Source of the DNA: an uncultured Lachnospiraceae bacterium
Lineage (GTDB): Bacteria > Bacillota > Clostridia > Lachnospirales > Lachnospiraceae
Reading direction: 5' to 3'
DNA length: 14,425 nucleotides
NCBI GenBank assembly: GCA_902764045.1
Contig: CACWUI010000018.1
Coordinates: 1 to 14,425, forward strand
Position numbers and translations under genes: made by a program. Shown here in pieces: positions 13,832-14,425 of this stretch (the stretch's first letter is position 1; every line of letters starts with the position of its first letter). Below the pieces are notes generated by a model that saw nothing but the letters and a program-made list of their open reading frames with translations, made no database searches and was not told where the DNA came from.

Positions 13832-14425
13832 ATGGAAAAGATAAAGATGGATAACCCTATTGTGGAAATGGACGGAGATGAGATGACAAGGGTCCTCTGG
13901 TCTCTTATAAAAGAAGAACTGATCGAGCCCTTTGTGGAGCTTAATACCGTTTATTTCGATCTGGGGCTTAAAAACAGAGATGAAACTGATGATGCAGTGA
14001 CCACACAGGCTGCCGAAGCAATAAAAGAGCATCATGTTGGTGTGAAATGCGCCACCATTACCCCAAATGCCGCAAGACAGGAGGAGTATAACCTGAAAAA
14101 ACTCTACAAAAGTCCCAACGGCACCATCAGAGCGGTTCTTGACGGAACCGTTTTCCGTGCACCTATCATCGTGAAGGGGATTGACCCATATGTGCGTACA
14201 TGGGCGAAGCCCATAACCATTGCAAGACATGCATACGGTGATATCTACAAAGCAGTGGAAATGGAAGCGGGGATCGGAAAGGTTGAGCTTGTATATACAG
14301 ATCCCTTCGGTGAAGAGGTCCGGGAAACAATCCATGAGATGGATGCTCCCGGCGTGGTAATGGGGATGCACAATCTTCGTCCTTCCATAGAGAGCTTTGC
14401 CAAGGCCTGCTTTAACTATGCGCTT
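13832..14425 (+). CDS. icd: NADP-dependent isocitrate dehydrogenase (partial, 5' part)
   Basis: First 198 codons of an enzyme that decarboxylates isocitrate to 2-oxoglutarate, normally about 400 aa; the gene runs off the window. My translation opens MEKIKMDNPIVEMDGDEMTR and contains SPNGTIRAVLDGTVFR and RHAYGDIYKA. Ser94, Arg100, Arg109 and Arg132 fall at the same numbers as the isocitrate-binding residues of human IDH1, placing it in the eukaryote-like homodimeric NADP subfamily rather than the E. coli Icd type. The ATG at 13832 has a strong AAAGGAGGGGG at 13815-13825. No terminator or clear promoter lies in the 28 bases after purL. It would supply 2-oxoglutarate and NADPH for glutamate synthesis. 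Confidence 0.93.
   Translation, partial: MEKIKMDNPIVEMDGDEMTRVLWSLIKEELIEPFVELNTVYFDLGLKNRDETDDAVTTQAAEAIKEHHVGVKCATITPNAARQEEYNLKKLYKSPNGTIRAVLDGTVFRAPIIVKGIDPYVRTWAKPITIARHAYGDIYKAVEMEAGIGKVELVYTDPFGEEVRETIHEMDAPGVVMGMHNLRPSIESFAKACFNYAL

Noticed and set aside
13796..14371. 191-codon minus-strand frame at the right end
   Set aside because: It lies opposite icd, which shows strong family motifs and a good ribosome binding site on the plus strand.

Overview
The window looks like chromosome of a Gram-positive anaerobe of the class Clostridia, most likely a Lachnospiraceae-type organism. I infer this from AGGAGG-type ribosome binding sites, several GTG/TTG starts, a holB-ricT-trmN6-rsmI cluster related to the Bacillus holB-yaaT region, a fused single-chain PurL, RF3, and an NADP-isocitrate dehydrogenase of the eukaryote-like subfamily. 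No database search was possible. All product names rest on motifs and family knowledge.

Layout. (1) 1-3541: a tightly packed operon for replication and RNA modification: holB (clamp-loader delta prime), ricT (PSP1/Fe-S protein), trmN6 (tRNA methyltransferase) and rsmI (16S rRNA 2'-O-methyltransferase). Stops and starts overlap or lie within a few bases. (2) 3580-5318: its own promoter, then a secreted CAP/SCP-domain protein ending in about seven aromatic cell-wall-binding-type repeats. (3) 5338-7076: an Rrf2-family regulator with three cysteines, a small coiled-coil protein, and then a 0.8 kb stretch without a recognisable gene. That stretch holds many copies of a palindromic REP-like repeat (core GGGGACGGTTTTTGTGTCTCC), two strong divergent sigma-A-type promoters, a perfect 13-bp hairpin and one small ORF. 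(4) 7146-9862: a promoter, an 82-residue protein of probable ferredoxin-like fold, prfC (release factor RF3), and an unassigned 267-residue protein that I read as a PD-(D/E)XK-like nuclease domain plus a winged helix. A terminator and a degenerate REP-like copy follow. (5) 10033-14425: purL (purine biosynthesis) and the first 198 codons of an NADP-isocitrate dehydrogenase, which runs off the end.

Most of the window is housekeeping. The parts worth a second look are the REP-like family and the islet it brackets (6285-7076), and the unknown gene behind prfC. In the islet, the minus strand carries a textbook TTGACA-17-TATAAT promoter directly upstream of a strong hairpin, so a small RNA is plausible. 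The plus strand carries an extended -10 promoter upstream of a small ORF whose last codons lie inside a repeat copy. No transposase, CRISPR array, tRNA or rRNA was seen.
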